Source of the DNA: an uncultured Succinivibrionaceae bacterium
GTDB taxonomy: Bacteria; Pseudomonadota; Gammaproteobacteria; Enterobacterales; Succinivibrionaceae
Assembly (NCBI GenBank): GCA_944390105.1
Contig: CALXOV010000054.1
Coordinates: 1 to 62,114 of the forward strand
Reading direction: 5' to 3'
DNA: 62,114 nt
Below, piece by piece: positions 8,329 through 17,094 of this stretch. Position 1 is the first letter of the stretch; each line of letters begins with the position of its first letter. Below the pieces are notes generated by a model. That model saw only the letters and a list, made by a program, of their open reading frames with translations. It was not told where the DNA came from and searched no databases. Position numbers and translations under genes: made by a program.

Positions 8329-9204
8329 ATGCAGCAAATTAAACGCATCGCCTTCATTGGCACCGGCGTCATGGGACATTCCATGGCAATAAATCTGTTA
8401 AAGGCAGGCTATAGTGTCACGGTTTATAACCGTACGCGTGCTAAGGCTGAAGATCTGGCAAAGGACGGAGCAGTGATTGCCGATACGGTGGCGCAGGCCG
8501 TCTGTGATGCTGATCTAGTACTGTCAATTGTCGGTTATCCGCAGGATGTGCGTGAAGTATGGTTGGGTGACAACGGAGTTATCGCAAATATGCGCGCAGG
8601 GGCCTATGGCCTAGATATGACTACCTCAGATCCTGACCTTGCCAAGGAAATTGCCGCTGTCGGTGAAAAGCGCGGCGTTTACATTGGTGATGCGCCGGTC
8701 ACCGGCGGTGATAGCGGAGCGCGCAATGGTACGCTAACTATTCTCTTTGGCGGCAGTAAGGAGCTGTATGCGGCAGTGCAGGAGCCCTGCCAGGCGCTGG
8801 GTAAGACCTGCGTGCGCTTTGGCGATGCCGGCGCAGGACAGTATGCCAAGCTGTGTAATCAGATTGCCATTGCTGCAGGCATGATGGCGATGTGTGAGGC
8901 GATAGCAGGAGCTGGTGCCTTTGGCCTTGATAAAGAGCTCTTAGTCAAGACCATCGGGGCCGGCGCTGCGGGCTCGTTCTCCTTATCGAGCTATGGCCCG
9001 CGTATTTTAAAGGGTGATATGCAGCCTGGTTTTTACATTAAGCACTTTGTCAAAGACCTGAAGCTGGCGCTGGAGGCAGCGCAGCGCTGCAATCTCAGTC
9101 TGCCGGGCACCGAGCTTGCTTTAAAGCTCTATCAAAAGCTGGTCGCTGAGGGTAAGGGCGATCTGGGCACTCAGGCTTTAATGCTACTCTATCTTAAGTC
9201 CTAA
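8329..9204 (+). CDS. 3-hydroxyisobutyrate dehydrogenase-family reductase
   Basis: 291 residues, typical of the beta-hydroxyacid dehydrogenase family (GarR, GlxR, MmsB). The Rossmann fold at the N-terminus has GTGVMGHSM (about 10-18) and NRT after strand 2. The DAPVTGGDSGARNGTL substrate block is near residue 120, and the catalytic lysine lies in YAKLCNQIAIA (about 171). It would reduce or oxidise a small 3-hydroxyacid with NAD(P). Tartronate semialdehyde is one possible substrate, but the sequence does not settle this. ATG 8329 is preferred over upstream in-frame codons because AAGGAG lies 6 nt before it. It stands alone, followed by a T-less hairpin at 9220-9241. Confidence 0.88.
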   Translation: MQQIKRIAFIGTGVMGHSMAINLLKAGYSVTVYNRTRAKAEDLAKDGAVIADTVAQAVCDADLVLSIVGYPQDVREVWLGDNGVIANMRAGAYGLDMTTSDPDLAKEIAAVGEKRGVYIGDAPVTGGDSGARNGTLTILFGGSKELYAAVQEPCQALGKTCVRFGDAGAGQYAKLCNQIAIAAGMMAMCEAIAGAGAFGLDKELLVKTIGAGAAGSFSLSSYGPRILKGDMQPGFYIKHFVKDLKLALEAAQRCNLSLPGTELALKLYQKLVAEGKGDLGTQALMLLYLKS

Positions 9205-9620
9205 GCTCCCATCAGTTTACCTGCCGCTTTAAGGCGGCAGGGATGCATGACGTTTTCGTAAACGTTTGCATAAAATTCAGCTACTAGGGTTACTGCGTAG
9301 CGTTTTACTAAAAATTAACGCTATATTAAAGAGTTATTTAATATTGGTATGCCTTTATATTTTTTAAGATGTAAAGACTTTACGAAAAAATTTGCGCAAA
9401 ATTTAGATCTAAATCACTAAATGCAGTGCTGCCGGCGCCCGTGCCTTTTATTTAAGGTAAAATCCATACAGTTACAGTAAAAAGAAACTGATTAAATGCA
9501 GTTAGCCGTGTAAACGGCAGCGGCTGTCAAGGCCGCATAGAACCAGTTGAGGGTGTTGGTGATTTCGCTCTTTTTCTGTAACGCTAATTTTGTAAATTGT
9601 TTCGCAAAAAGGGAGTTAAC
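9205..9620. other. Regulatory stretch upstream of tal
   Basis: This is a 416-base gap with no coding frame I trust. It contains a hairpin CCTGCCGC / GCGGCAGG (9220-9241), a LacI-type operator-like site (9257-9270) and the palindrome TTTGCGCAAA (9391-9400) in very AT-rich DNA. The tal promoter must lie here, but I cannot choose a single -35/-10 pair. Confidence 0.5.
9257..9270. promoter_or_regulatory. LacI/GalR-type operator-like site upstream of tal
   Basis: CGTAAACGTTTGCA fits the TGTAANCGNTTACA operator pattern of LacI/GalR proteins with two mismatches. A full match lies upstream of gapA at 53333-53346 and a half-site upstream of pgm at 20783-20790. All three flank central carbon genes. 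Confidence 0.45.
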
Positions 9621-10271
9621 ATGCGCTTTTTCATTGATACTGCAAATGTTGAGGATATTCGTAAAGCTAACGCCATGGGCGTAATTTGCGGTGTTACCAC
9701 CAACCCGTCGTTAATCGCTAAGGAAGGCCGCGACTTCAAGGAAGTCATTGCTGAGATTGCTTCAATTGTAGACGGCCCGATTTCTGGTGAAGTGAAGGCG
9801 ACGACCTTAGATGCAGAGGGCATGATTAAGGAAGCTCGTGAAATTGCTGCCATTCACCCGAACATGATCGTTAAGATCCCGATGACTGTTGAAGGCCTTA
9901 AGGCTTGCCACATGTGCAAGGTTGAGGGCATTAAGACCAATCTGACCTTAATTTTCAGCGCCAATCAGGCTCTGTTAGCTGCCCGCGCCGGCGCTACCTA
10001 CGTTTCTCCGTTCTTAGGCCGCTTAGATGATATTTCGATGCCGGGCATCGATCTCATCCGTCAGATCTCTGAGATCTTCGCCGTTGGCGACATCGATTCG
10101 CAGATTATTGCCGCTTCCGTCCGTAACCCGATCCATGTGATCGACTGCGCGCTGGCCGGTGCCGACATCGCAACCGTGCCGTACAAGGTCATTGAGCAGA
10201 TGACTCATCATCCGCTGACCGATCAGGGCATTGAGAAATTCCAGGCTGACTACAAGAAAGTCTTTGGTTAA
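9621..10271 (+). CDS. tal: Transaldolase, short TalC/FSA-type
   Basis: 216 residues, a short class I aldolase barrel of the TalC/FSA group. It transfers a dihydroxyacetone unit between sugar phosphates. The N-terminus [13 protein letters not shown] and VTTNPSLI are family signatures, and the Schiff-base lysine lies in MIVKIPMT. Glu57 in SGEVKAT and Phe in [11 protein letters not shown] match true transaldolases; E. coli fructose-6-phosphate aldolase has Gln and Tyr there. This supports transaldolase rather than FSA activity. GGGAG lies about 6 nt upstream of ATG 9621. Two terminator-like hairpins separate it from transketolase 111 bp downstream. Confidence 0.93.
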   Translation: MRFFIDTANVEDIRKANAMGVICGVTTNPSLIAKEGRDFKEVIAEIASIVDGPISGEVKATTLDAEGMIKEAREIAAIHPNMIVKIPMTVEGLKACHMCKVEGIKTNLTLIFSANQALLAARAGATYVSPFLGRLDDISMPGIDLIRQISEIFAVGDIDSQIIAASVRNPIHVIDCALAGADIATVPYKVIEQMTHHPLTDQGIEKFQADYKKVFG

Positions 10272-10282
10272 TCATCAGCTCT

Positions 10283-10315
10283 AAAAAGAGGGCCGATCAG
10301 TGATCGGCTCTTTTT
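10283..10315 (+). terminator. Terminator after tal
   Basis: GCCGATCA / TGATCGGC stem with flanking AAAAAGAG and TCTTTTT. The A- and T-runs make it potentially bidirectional. Confidence 0.85.
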
Positions 10316-10333
10316 GTACAGACGCAAGCTTAG

Positions 10334-10360
10334 GCTGCCGTGACGCTTATGGCAGCTTTT
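10334..10360 (+). terminator. Second terminator-like hairpin between tal and tkt
   Basis: GCTGCC / GGCAGC stem followed by TTTT, ending about 22 bases before tkt. It could act as an attenuator. The T-run is short, so strength is doubtful. Confidence 0.45.
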
Positions 10361-10382
10361 AACAACAGGACAGGAGTTTTAA

Positions 10383-12377
10383 ATGGCTAAATATAATGAA
10401 TTAGCAAATGCTATCCGCGCACTGTCGATGGACGCCGTGCAGAAGGCCAATTCCGGCCATCCAGGCGCTCCGCTGGGCATGGCGGATATGGCTGAGGCGC
10501 TGTGGCGCGGCTTTATGCGTCATAACCCTAAAAACCCCAAGTGGCCCAATCGCGATCGCTTTGTGCTCTCCAACGGTCACGCTTCAATGCTCATCTACTC
10601 GGTACTGCATTTAACCGGCTATGACCTCTCAATTGAGGACTTAAAGCAGTTCCGTCAGCTAGGTTCCAAGACCCCGGGCCATCCTGAATACGGTGAAGTT
10701 CCGGGCGTTGAGACCACCACCGGCCCGTTAGGTCAGGGTATTGCCAATGCCGTCGGTATGGCTTTAGCTGAGGCGGTGCTGGCCAAGCAGTTCAATCGTG
10801 AAGGCTATGACATCGTTGATCACTACACCTACGCTTTCTTAGGCGACGGCTGCTTAATGGAAGGCATTTCTCATGAAGTTTGCTCGCTGGCCGGCACTTT
10901 AGGCCTCGGCAAACTCATTGCCTTGTATGATTCCAATGGCATTTCCATTGACGGTGAAGTTAAGAATTGGTTTGGCGATGATACTGCTGAGCGTTTTAGA
11001 GCTTATCATTGGCAGGTCATTGAGGTCGCTGATGGTAATGATGCCGATCAGGTGCGCGCCGCCATTGAGCTGGCACAGGCCGATAAGTGCCGTCCGTCTT
11101 TAATTGTGTGCCACACTGAAATTGGTCATGGCTCACCGAACAAGGGTGGCAAGTCTTCATCCCATGGTGCACCGCTGGGTGACGAGGAAATCGCTTTAAC
11201 CCGCAAGCAGATCGGCTGGAACTACGGTCCGTTTGAGATCCCGGAGCATGTGTATAAGGCTTGGAATGCTGTTGAGCGCGGTGAGAAGCTTGAGGCTCAG
11301 TGGAATGAGCTCTTTGCCAAGTACGCTGCCGCTTATCCTGAGCTGGCCGCTGAGTTCAAGCGCCGCGTAGCAGGTGAGCTGCCGGCTGGCCTGCATGATA
11401 AAGCTTGTCAGTTTGCTCTCGATCTGCAGCACAATCCGGCCAAACTGGCTACTCGCAAGGCCGGTCAGAATGCTTTGGACTTCTTTGGCGCACTGCTGCC
11501 TGAGTTCATCGGCGGCTCGGCAGACTTAGCTCCGTCTAACCTCACCATGAACAAGGAATCGGTGTCGATTGCGCCGCACGTCATCAACGGTAACTACATC
11601 CATTGGGGTGTGCGTGAGTTTGCGATGGCAGCCTGCATGAACGGTATCCTGCTGCACGGCGGCTTCCGTCCGTATGGCGGTACTTTCCTGATTTTCTCAG
11701 AGTATGCACGCAATGCTATCCGCATGTCAGCTTTGATGAAGATCCCGACCTTGTACGTGTTCACCCATGACTCCATCGGCGTTGGCGAAGACGGTCCGAC
11801 CCATGAGCCGATTGAGCAGACCGCTACCTTACGTTTAGTGCCGAATCTCGACACGTGGCGTCCGTGCGATCAGGTTGAGACCGCAGTGGCATGGACTTGC
11901 ATGGTTGAGCGCAAAGATGGTCCGTCAGACATCGTGCTGACCCGTCAGGGCTTAGAGCAGATGCCGCGCAGCGATGCGCAGGTTGCCGAGATTGCCAAGG
12001 GCGGCTATATCCTCAAGGATTGTGCTGGTACGCCGGATCTCATTATCATCGGTACCGGCTCTGAGACTGCTTTAGCTTTCCATGCTGCAGAAGAGCTGGA
12101 AAAGGAAGGTAAGAAAGTACGCGTTGTTTCAATGCCGTGCGCTGAGGTCTTCGAGCGTCAGGATGCGGCCTACAAAGAAAGTGTACTGCCGAAGGCTGTT
12201 CGTGCCCGCGTTGCCGTAGAGGCCGGTGTGACTGCCGACTGGTACAAGTATGTTGGCCTTGACGGTGCGGTCTTAGGTCTTGATACTTACGGTGCTTCTG
12301 GTCCTGCCGATAAACTCTTTGTTAAGTTCGGCTTTACCGTGGAGAACCTCGTCAAGGTGTGCAAGAGCGTGCTCTAA
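10383..12377 (+). CDS. tkt: Transketolase
   Basis: 664 residues, standard bacterial transketolase length. It moves two-carbon ketol units between pentose and hexose phosphates using thiamine diphosphate and Mg. Visible features are [18 protein letters not shown] (about 24-41), the thiamine-binding [12 protein letters not shown] (about 155) with a downstream Asn, and the pyrimidine domain with [16 protein letters not shown] and [16 protein letters not shown] (about 430-478). AGGAG lies 6 nt before the ATG. With tal and rpiA it makes up the non-oxidative pentose phosphate branch. A terminator follows at 12428. Confidence 0.98.
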   Translation: MAKYNELANAIRALSMDAVQKANSGHPGAPLGMADMAEALWRGFMRHNPKNPKWPNRDRFVLSNGHASMLIYSVLHLTGYDLSIEDLKQFRQLGSKTPGHPEYGEVPGVETTTGPLGQGIANAVGMALAEAVLAKQFNREGYDIVDHYTYAFLGDGCLMEGISHEVCSLAGTLGLGKLIALYDSNGISIDGEVKNWFGDDTAERFRAYHWQVIEVADGNDADQVRAAIELAQADKCRPSLIVCHTEIGHGSPNKGGKSSSHGAPLGDEEIALTRKQIGWNYGPFEIPEHVYKAWNAVERGEKLEAQWNELFAKYAAAYPELAAEFKRRVAGELPAGLHDKACQFALDLQHNPAKLATRKAGQNALDFFGALLPEFIGGSADLAPSNLTMNKESVSIAPHVINGNYIHWGVREFAMAACMNGILLHGGFRPYGGTFLIFSEYARNAIRMSALMKIPTLYVFTHDSIGVGEDGPTHEPIEQTATLRLVPNLDTWRPCDQVETAVAWTCMVERKDGPSDIVLTRQGLEQMPRSDAQVAEIAKGGYILKDCAGTPDLIIIGTGSETALAFHAAEELEKEGKKVRVVSMPCAEVFERQDAAYKESVLPKAVRARVAVEAGVTADWYKYVGLDGAVLGLDTYGASGPADKLFVKFGFTVENLVKVCKSVL

Positions 12378-12427
12378 GCGCAGCTGGCATGCTTTTAGTT
12401 GACTGCAGGTGATTATCTGCAGCCCCG

Positions 12428-12463
12428 AACCCCGCAAGCGCAAGCAAGCGGGGTTTTGCGTTT
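12428..12463 (+). terminator. Terminator after tkt
   Basis: AACCCCGC / GCGGGGTT perfect 8-bp stem with a 12-nt loop, followed by TTGCGTTTT. The GAGG ribosome site of the next gene begins immediately after. Confidence 0.85.
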
Positions 12464-12474
12464 TGAGGAATAAG

Positions 12475-13023
12475 ATGACCGAACAAATTATGGTGCGGAC
12501 AGAGGAGCCAGGCGATTGTGCCAGTGTCGAGAGCCTGATTAAAGCCGCGTTTGCTGATGTTAGGTTAAGCGATCATCAAGAGCATAATTTAGTAAAACGG
12601 CTGCGTTTATCCACAGCCTTCATTCCAGAGCTGTCCTTAGTGGCAGTAGCGTCGGATCAGGGCATAGTGCTAGGGCATATTCTGCTGACGCGCGCCCAGC
12701 TGCTGCGCGGGGAGACGTCGCAGCCGCTGGCGCTTTTGGCCTTAGCTCCGCTTTCTGTGCATCCTGACTTTCAGCTCCGCGGTATTGGCAGTCAATTAAT
12801 TAATGCCGCGCATGAAAAAGCGCGACGCTTAGGTTTTGGCGCGATCATAGTAGTTGGGCATGCTGACTATTACCCGCGTTTTGGCTATCGGCAAGCTAAA
12901 GATTACGGTATCAGCTTTCCTTTCCATGTAGCAGATGAATGCGGCATGGTGGTTGAATTAAAGCCAGGGGCACTATGCAATTACTCCGGCTGCGTACGCT
13001 ATGACCCTGCCTTTGGGCTGTAG
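12475..13023 (+). CDS. GNAT-family N-acetyltransferase, YhbS-like
   Basis: 182 residues. The GNAT fold is visible: VRTEEPGDCASVESLIKAAF at the N-terminus, LALAPLSVHPDFQLRGIGSQLI (about 95-117) with the acetyl-CoA pyrophosphate loop RGIGSQ, then VVGHADYYPRFGY (about 140-152), which is characteristic of the YhbS subgroup. The substrate is unknown. ATG 12475 is chosen because GAGG lies 7 nt upstream; longer in-frame extensions would run through the tkt terminator. It appears to be a single gene. Confidence 0.85.
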   Translation: MTEQIMVRTEEPGDCASVESLIKAAFADVRLSDHQEHNLVKRLRLSTAFIPELSLVAVASDQGIVLGHILLTRAQLLRGETSQPLALLALAPLSVHPDFQLRGIGSQLINAAHEKARRLGFGAIIVVGHADYYPRFGYRQAKDYGISFPFHVADECGMVVELKPGALCNYSGCVRYDPAFGL

Positions 13024-13086
13024 ACAGTGAAGAGCCGCTTAAGGCAGCAGGTGGTCTTGTCGCTTAAGCGGTTGGCGCAAAACATA

Positions 13087-13107
13087 GCGCCGCCCTTATG
13101 GCGGCGC
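13087..13107 (-). terminator. GC-rich hairpin between convergent genes
   Basis: Perfect GCGCCGCC / GGCGGCGC stem with a 5-nt loop, between the acetyltransferase and the M23 peptidase genes. A weaker CCGCTTAAG / CTTAAGCGG stem lies upstream. The minus-strand side continues TATGTTTTG, a weak T-tract. Confidence 0.5.
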
Positions 13108-13139
13108 GAAGACAAAGTTTGCGATTAAGCTTGTGGCGT

Positions 13140-15029
13140 CTAGAGCTGTGCCATCAGGCTATCTTGATAAAGCTCTTGCTTGTAAAGCTTGACGTTATTA
13201 GCAAAGCGTTGGCGCTGCTTCTGCGCCACTGAGGCGTCAATATTCTTGGGTAGGTTGACACGCATCGCATTGACCGGACGTCCGTTGCGGCGCAACTCGT
13301 AATGCAGATGCGGCCCGGTAGACATGCCTGTATTACCTGAGCGGGCGATTACTGAGCCGATTTTCACGCGTTGCCCTGGCTTGACGTTAAGTTTGGATAA
13401 ATGCATGTAAACGGTCGAATACGAGCCGCGATGACGCAGCACAATGTAGTAGCCAGCTGAACGCGAATAAGTAGCTTTATCTACCACGCCGTCGGCGGGG
13501 GCAATCACCGGCGTGCCGACGCGTACTGCAAAGTCAGTGCCGTTATGCGGCCGTACGACACCGGTCACCGGATGGCGACGATGCGGATTGAAGTTGGAGG
13601 AAATGCGCACCTTGCCGTTTAATGGGAAACGGCGGAAATTGGCCGACGAGCTGTTATAGCCGTTTTCGTCGTAATACTTATTGTCCGCTAAATTGCGGAA
13701 AGTGGAGATTTTGCCAAAGCGCTTAGTGTTGAATTCAATGGCGTTGATGCTGCCCTTGCCCTTGCTGTCAGAAAACAGCACGCGCATGGAATCGCCGGGC
13801 TGAATGTGCCGTGAAAACTGAATGCGACCTTGGAACAGGCGCAGAATTTGATCAATTTCACTGTAAGTTAGGCCTGAGTTCAGCGCAGCGGTGGAGAAAG
13901 CCTGACCTTTTTCAATATTGACTACCACAAGGCGGCCGCGGCGCTGATACAGCGGTACTTCATTGGAGATGTCGGCAGGATTAATAGATTGACTTTCAGG
14001 CTGTTTTTGTAGTGCTACTGTGGTATTGCCGTCAAGCAGCGTATGCGTTTCGCGCACCGTAGCATCGCTGTCATTTTGCAGATGTTTCCCAATGGGCTCA
14101 CGCACCGCAATAAAATCAAGCTTACTCGTATCAGTACGGTAAAAACGCAGCTGTTCGGTTTTATTGAGCTGTTTGACAAAAGCGACAAGCTGATTGTCGT
14201 CATCAATTAAAAACGATAGCGTATTGCCAGGGCGCAACGAGGTTAAGGCCGTGCCGCTGTCATGATGCGAGGTAATCGCCTGCATGGTGGCATACGGAAT
14301 ATTCAAATCACTGAAAACCGAGGACAGGGTATCGCCGCGCTTAATATCTTCCACATACCATTTGGCTGGGACTGCGCTAAGCGGAGCATTGGATGCGGCC
14401 TGGGCTAATTTGCGGATCTGCGCATTGAGTACGCTATCGGCGTCATTAAGCTCATCCTCAGAGAGCAGGTCATCGTAGTTGTCTAGGATCTGCGGCTGCT
14501 TGGCTACTGTGACATTCTGATTTGTCGTAGCATCGTATTGTGCGCTATGCCCGGCGGTCAGTACTTCAGTTAGAGTCGAGCGCGGCTGCATCATGCGCTG
14601 CACATCGCGCTGCAGTTTAGAGGTGACCGTATTGCCACTTTGAGCGATTTGAGCTGCAGCCGGGGTCGCGCCTGCGGCTGTGCTGGTTCCCTCTGCAAAT
14701 TGATGCTGCGCATAGCTAATTAGCGCCTGCGCTGGATTGAGTGCCGGGGAAACGCTGACAAGCGGAGGCTGGGCCACTGTGGGACTGCCTGATACGGTCT
14801 CAGACTTGGGCATCACTAAGGAAAGTGCCGCAGCTAGGCATAGTGTGCCGCCAATGGCAATGGCATGCTTTTTCGGGATCGGCCGTACGCCTAATTCGGC
14901 CCCCTGAGTGTCCACGGACACGAAATCTTCAAATTTCATCGAGCAACTGCACTGTTTAACGGTTGAACTGCTCGGATAATAGGTTTCAATAAAAAACAAA
15001 GACGGAGCCCCAATGATGTGATGCTCCAT
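13140..15029 (-). CDS. MepM-like M23 murein endopeptidase
   Basis: Up to 629 residues. A single membrane segment near residues 55-72 (HAIAIGGTLCLAAALSLVM) anchors a large periplasmic part with an OapA/LysM-like segment (about 225-300, WYVEDIKRGDTLSSVFSDLNI) and a C-terminal M23 metalloprotease domain (about 475-580). Zinc-ligand motifs are HNGTDFA and HLHYELR. It would cleave peptidoglycan cross-links to let the sacculus expand, as E. coli MepM does. The start is uncertain: the first ATG at 15029 has GGTGG directly abutting it, and an internal ATG at 14939 (MKFEDF) lacks a clear ribosome site. It is transcribed divergently from the YjaG-like gene. Confidence 0.9.
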   Translation of the reverse strand: MEHHIIGAPSLFFIETYYPSSSTVKQCSCSMKFEDFVSVDTQGAELGVRPIPKKHAIAIGGTLCLAAALSLVMPKSETVSGSPTVAQPPLVSVSPALNPAQALISYAQHQFAEGTSTAAGATPAAAQIAQSGNTVTSKLQRDVQRMMQPRSTLTEVLTAGHSAQYDATTNQNVTVAKQPQILDNYDDLLSEDELNDADSVLNAQIRKLAQAASNAPLSAVPAKWYVEDIKRGDTLSSVFSDLNIPYATMQAITSHHDSGTALTSLRPGNTLSFLIDDDNQLVAFVKQLNKTEQLRFYRTDTSKLDFIAVREPIGKHLQNDSDATVRETHTLLDGNTTVALQKQPESQSINPADISNEVPLYQRRGRLVVVNIEKGQAFSTAALNSGLTYSEIDQILRLFQGRIQFSRHIQPGDSMRVLFSDSKGKGSINAIEFNTKRFGKISTFRNLADNKYYDENGYNSSSANFRRFPLNGKVRISSNFNPHRRHPVTGVVRPHNGTDFAVRVGTPVIAPADGVVDKATYSRSAGYYIVLRHRGSYSTVYMHLSKLNVKPGQRVKIGSVIARSGNTGMSTGPHLHYELRRNGRPVNAMRVNLPKNIDASVAQKQRQRFANNVKLYKQELYQDSLMAQL

Positions 15030-15370
15030 CCACCTTTTTATACAAAAGCTTTATCCTGATTAGCTGTATTTTTGATTTGCTGTAATGGTCATATCTAAAC
15101 ACAAAAAGCGCAGTAGGATCAAGACCTGAGTGCCATAAATGTGCTGCAAAATGGAAATTAGTGAAAGCCTTCACATTAATGCGGCTATACGTATTTTGTC
15201 AATAAATTATTGAGCATTATACGTATTTTTATTGTGCTAATCTTGAGGTTTTTTCGCCGCCCTGCGCGCGGGCGTTGGCAGCCTGCGCTACAGCCGCGCA
15301 AATGTTAGAATAGAGCAGTTTTTTTCCGTGCAGCAGCCGCTACAAGCTGCTGCCTGCAGTATGAGGTAAT
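15030..15370. other. Divergent promoter region between mepM-like and yjaG-like genes
   Basis: 341 bases without a gene. It holds a symmetric arrangement: TATACGTATTTT at 15186-15197 and again at 15218-15229, flanking the perfect palindrome CAATAAATTATTG at 15200-15212. A TAGAAT -10-like hexamer for the rightward gene lies near 15306-15311. Confidence 0.5.
15186..15230. promoter_or_regulatory. Direct repeat flanking a palindrome in a divergent promoter
   Basis: The 12-bp TATACGTATTTT repeats with a 32-bp period (about three turns). Each copy contains the palindrome ATACGTAT, and CAATAA-A-TTATTG lies between them. It looks like a multi-site operator; the binding protein is unknown. Confidence 0.45.
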
Positions 15371-16219
15371 ATGTTCGGGGAACGCTTTTATCCGCTGCTT
15401 CAGCGCTTGTCGCCGTGGAAGCAGAGCTTATTTGCCCTAGCACTGGCACAGCGGCAGCTGGCCCATTTCTGCCTGTGGGGTGCGCTTAATGGCAAAGATC
15501 AGGCCGGGGGACAGTTTGCTGCCTGTCTAAAGCAGCTGTGGTACTACCATCAGGATAAATTCAATCACATCGATATTGAATCAGCGCTGCAAGCCTTTGA
15601 GCCGCTGGTGCCTAATTTAGAGCATGAGCCGAATCCTGATGATCCTAGTACCGGCACGTTGTTGGCTACCGATGCTGCTATCTGTCTTACCGCAGCTGGC
15701 GATGCCATCATAATGCATGAGGGTAACGAGGCGGAAATTGCCTCGCGCGCTAGCCTGTCGGCGGCTATTTTGGCTGCGCAGCAGCGCAGTGAGTCCTTCT
15801 TAGATGAGGAGGCGCTGCGCGAGCAGGCGGAAGTGGATGCTGAGGTCAACTTTCAGGTAAGCGTGCTTGAATTGCTGATTAAGGCTAAACGTGAACCTAA
15901 CTTGGTGCAACTTATTTTAAAGAGCAGTCTGAAGGACGGATGTTCAAATATCGGCCTTAGCTTAGAGACCGACGCGCCGTGGCTGCATGCAAGCTACTAT
16001 CAGCTGCCGTTAGCTGCGCTACAGGAGGCTGCTAAAACCGGCCGGGCGGTAAGTGCCGCCAGATCTCATGCAGTGCCTAAAGCTAAATCTAAGCTGCCGC
16101 GTGCTAAGAAGACGGCGCGATCGCAGGGGCAGCGACGCAAGGGAGCCGCAGCCGGAGGCGGCGCAGACCCTTATGCTAAGGCTGCGGGGCGCCAGCGGCA
16201 GGCGCCGCACGGGAGTTAG
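15371..16219 (+). CDS. yjaG: YjaG-family (DUF416) protein with basic C-terminal tail
   Basis: 282 residues. Residues 1-200 match the DUF416 family by eye: YPLLQRLSPWKQSLFALALAQR at the start, LATDAAICLTAAGDAI in the middle, and LKDGCSNIGLSLE at the end of the domain. The family's molecular role is not established. E. coli YjaG is about 196 residues, so this one carries roughly 80 extra residues rich in Lys, Arg, Ala and Gly (from about 205), such as KSKLPRAKKTARSQGQRRK, suggesting nucleic-acid contact or disorder. GAGG lies 4 nt upstream of the ATG. The reading frame is continuous, with no sign of a frameshift fusion. Confidence 0.85.
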   Translation: MFGERFYPLLQRLSPWKQSLFALALAQRQLAHFCLWGALNGKDQAGGQFAACLKQLWYYHQDKFNHIDIESALQAFEPLVPNLEHEPNPDDPSTGTLLATDAAICLTAAGDAIIMHEGNEAEIASRASLSAAILAAQQRSESFLDEEALREQAEVDAEVNFQVSVLELLIKAKREPNLVQLILKSSLKDGCSNIGLSLETDAPWLHASYYQLPLAALQEAAKTGRAVSAARSHAVPKAKSKLPRAKKTARSQGQRRKGAAAGGGADPYAKAAGRQRQAPHGS

Positions 16220-16222
16220 CAG

Positions 16223-16993
16223 CTATAGCGCTGCCGCTATCAGCGTAATGCCGCTGCCGATCGCCACTAGGGAGAAAATTACTCTTACGATGGTGACCGG
16301 CAGCTTTATAAGGAGCGCAGTACCAATAAAGCTGCCGCTGAAGGTGGCCGCAATTAACAGCGGCACCCATGGCCAGTAAATGGCGGTAACCGCCCCAATG
16401 GTGACTGCGCCTACCGCATTCCACAACGTCGCCACGAACACCATGGTGTGCAAAATCGCGCGCTTGAGCTCAAGGCCGAAGATTAGCACTAAGCTTAACG
16501 TTGAAAATAAGCCCGCCCCTGAGGACAGGGATCCAGAAAACAGACCAATCAGCAAAATGGCCAAGCTGCCGAGTACCACGCGCTGCCGTGAGCGCTGGGC
16601 AAGCGGTTGTGCGCCAAACTGCTTTTTCACCAAGGTATAGATGCCGCTTGCGATCGTGATCACCCCAAGAATGATCTCAGCAATTTGCGCTGGTACCGCA
16701 ATGATGATAAGTGAGCCGGCCACTACGGCTGGGCAGCCGATGATAAGCATAATCAGCGCCACTTGCTTATCTAAGGCAAAGGCGCTTTTATTGGTTATTT
16801 TCTTGGTCAGGGCCCCGAGGCCTAAAAAGACTACGGCTACCTTATGCGTACCCAAAGCCGCGGCAAAGGGTAAACCCATAATAATGAGCAGCGGAAACTG
16901 CACAAAGCCTGCGCCGCCGCCTGAGACCGAGGCAAAGAGATTAGCGGCAAAGGACACCGCAAAGAGAATAATTTCGTCAAGCAAGTCCGTCAC
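16223..16993 (-). CDS. TSUP-family (TauE/SafE) membrane permease
   Basis: About 256 residues with roughly eight hydrophobic segments. The TSUP signature is seen as an inverted repeat: ASVSGGGAGFVQFPLLIIMGLPFAAALGTHKVA near the N-terminus and GLFSGSLSSGAGLFSTLSLVLIFGLELKRAILHT in the second half. Members export or import small sulfur- or carboxyl-bearing anions; the substrate here cannot be told. I favour the second of two tandem GTG codons (16993) because GAGG then lies 5 nt upstream. It stops 3 bp from the convergent YjaG-like gene's end. Confidence 0.88.
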   Translation of the reverse strand: MTDLLDEIILFAVSFAANLFASVSGGGAGFVQFPLLIIMGLPFAAALGTHKVAVVFLGLGALTKKITNKSAFALDKQVALIMLIIGCPAVVAGSLIIIAVPAQIAEIILGVITIASGIYTLVKKQFGAQPLAQRSRQRVVLGSLAILLIGLFSGSLSSGAGLFSTLSLVLIFGLELKRAILHTMVFVATLWNAVGAVTIGAVTAIYWPWVPLLIAATFSGSFIGTALLIKLPVTIVRVIFSLVAIGSGITLIAAAL

Positions 16994-17020
16994 CACAGCC
17001 TCACAAAAAACAAAGTAAGC

Positions 17021-17043
17021 GGCCGCCGATAACCGGCGGCCGG
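17021..17043 (-). terminator. Terminator-like hairpin after purD
   Basis: GGCCGCCG / CGGCGGCC perfect stem with a short loop; on the minus strand it continues toward TTTGTTTTTTG. It lies between the purD end and the TSUP gene. Confidence 0.55.
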
Positions 17044-17094
17044 ATAAGTGAAAGCAGCTCTAACTTGATGCAAAAAAAGAGCCGGTCTATAACT

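Noticed and set aside
9621-10271. Fructose-6-phosphate aldolase (FSA) assignment
   Set aside because: Glu57 and the Phe in YVSPF are transaldolase-type residues; FSA has Gln and Tyr at these places.
12409-12474. N-terminal extension of the acetyltransferase
   Set aside because: It would begin ahead of the tkt terminator and encode its hairpin; the internal ATG has a better ribosome site and matches the family start.
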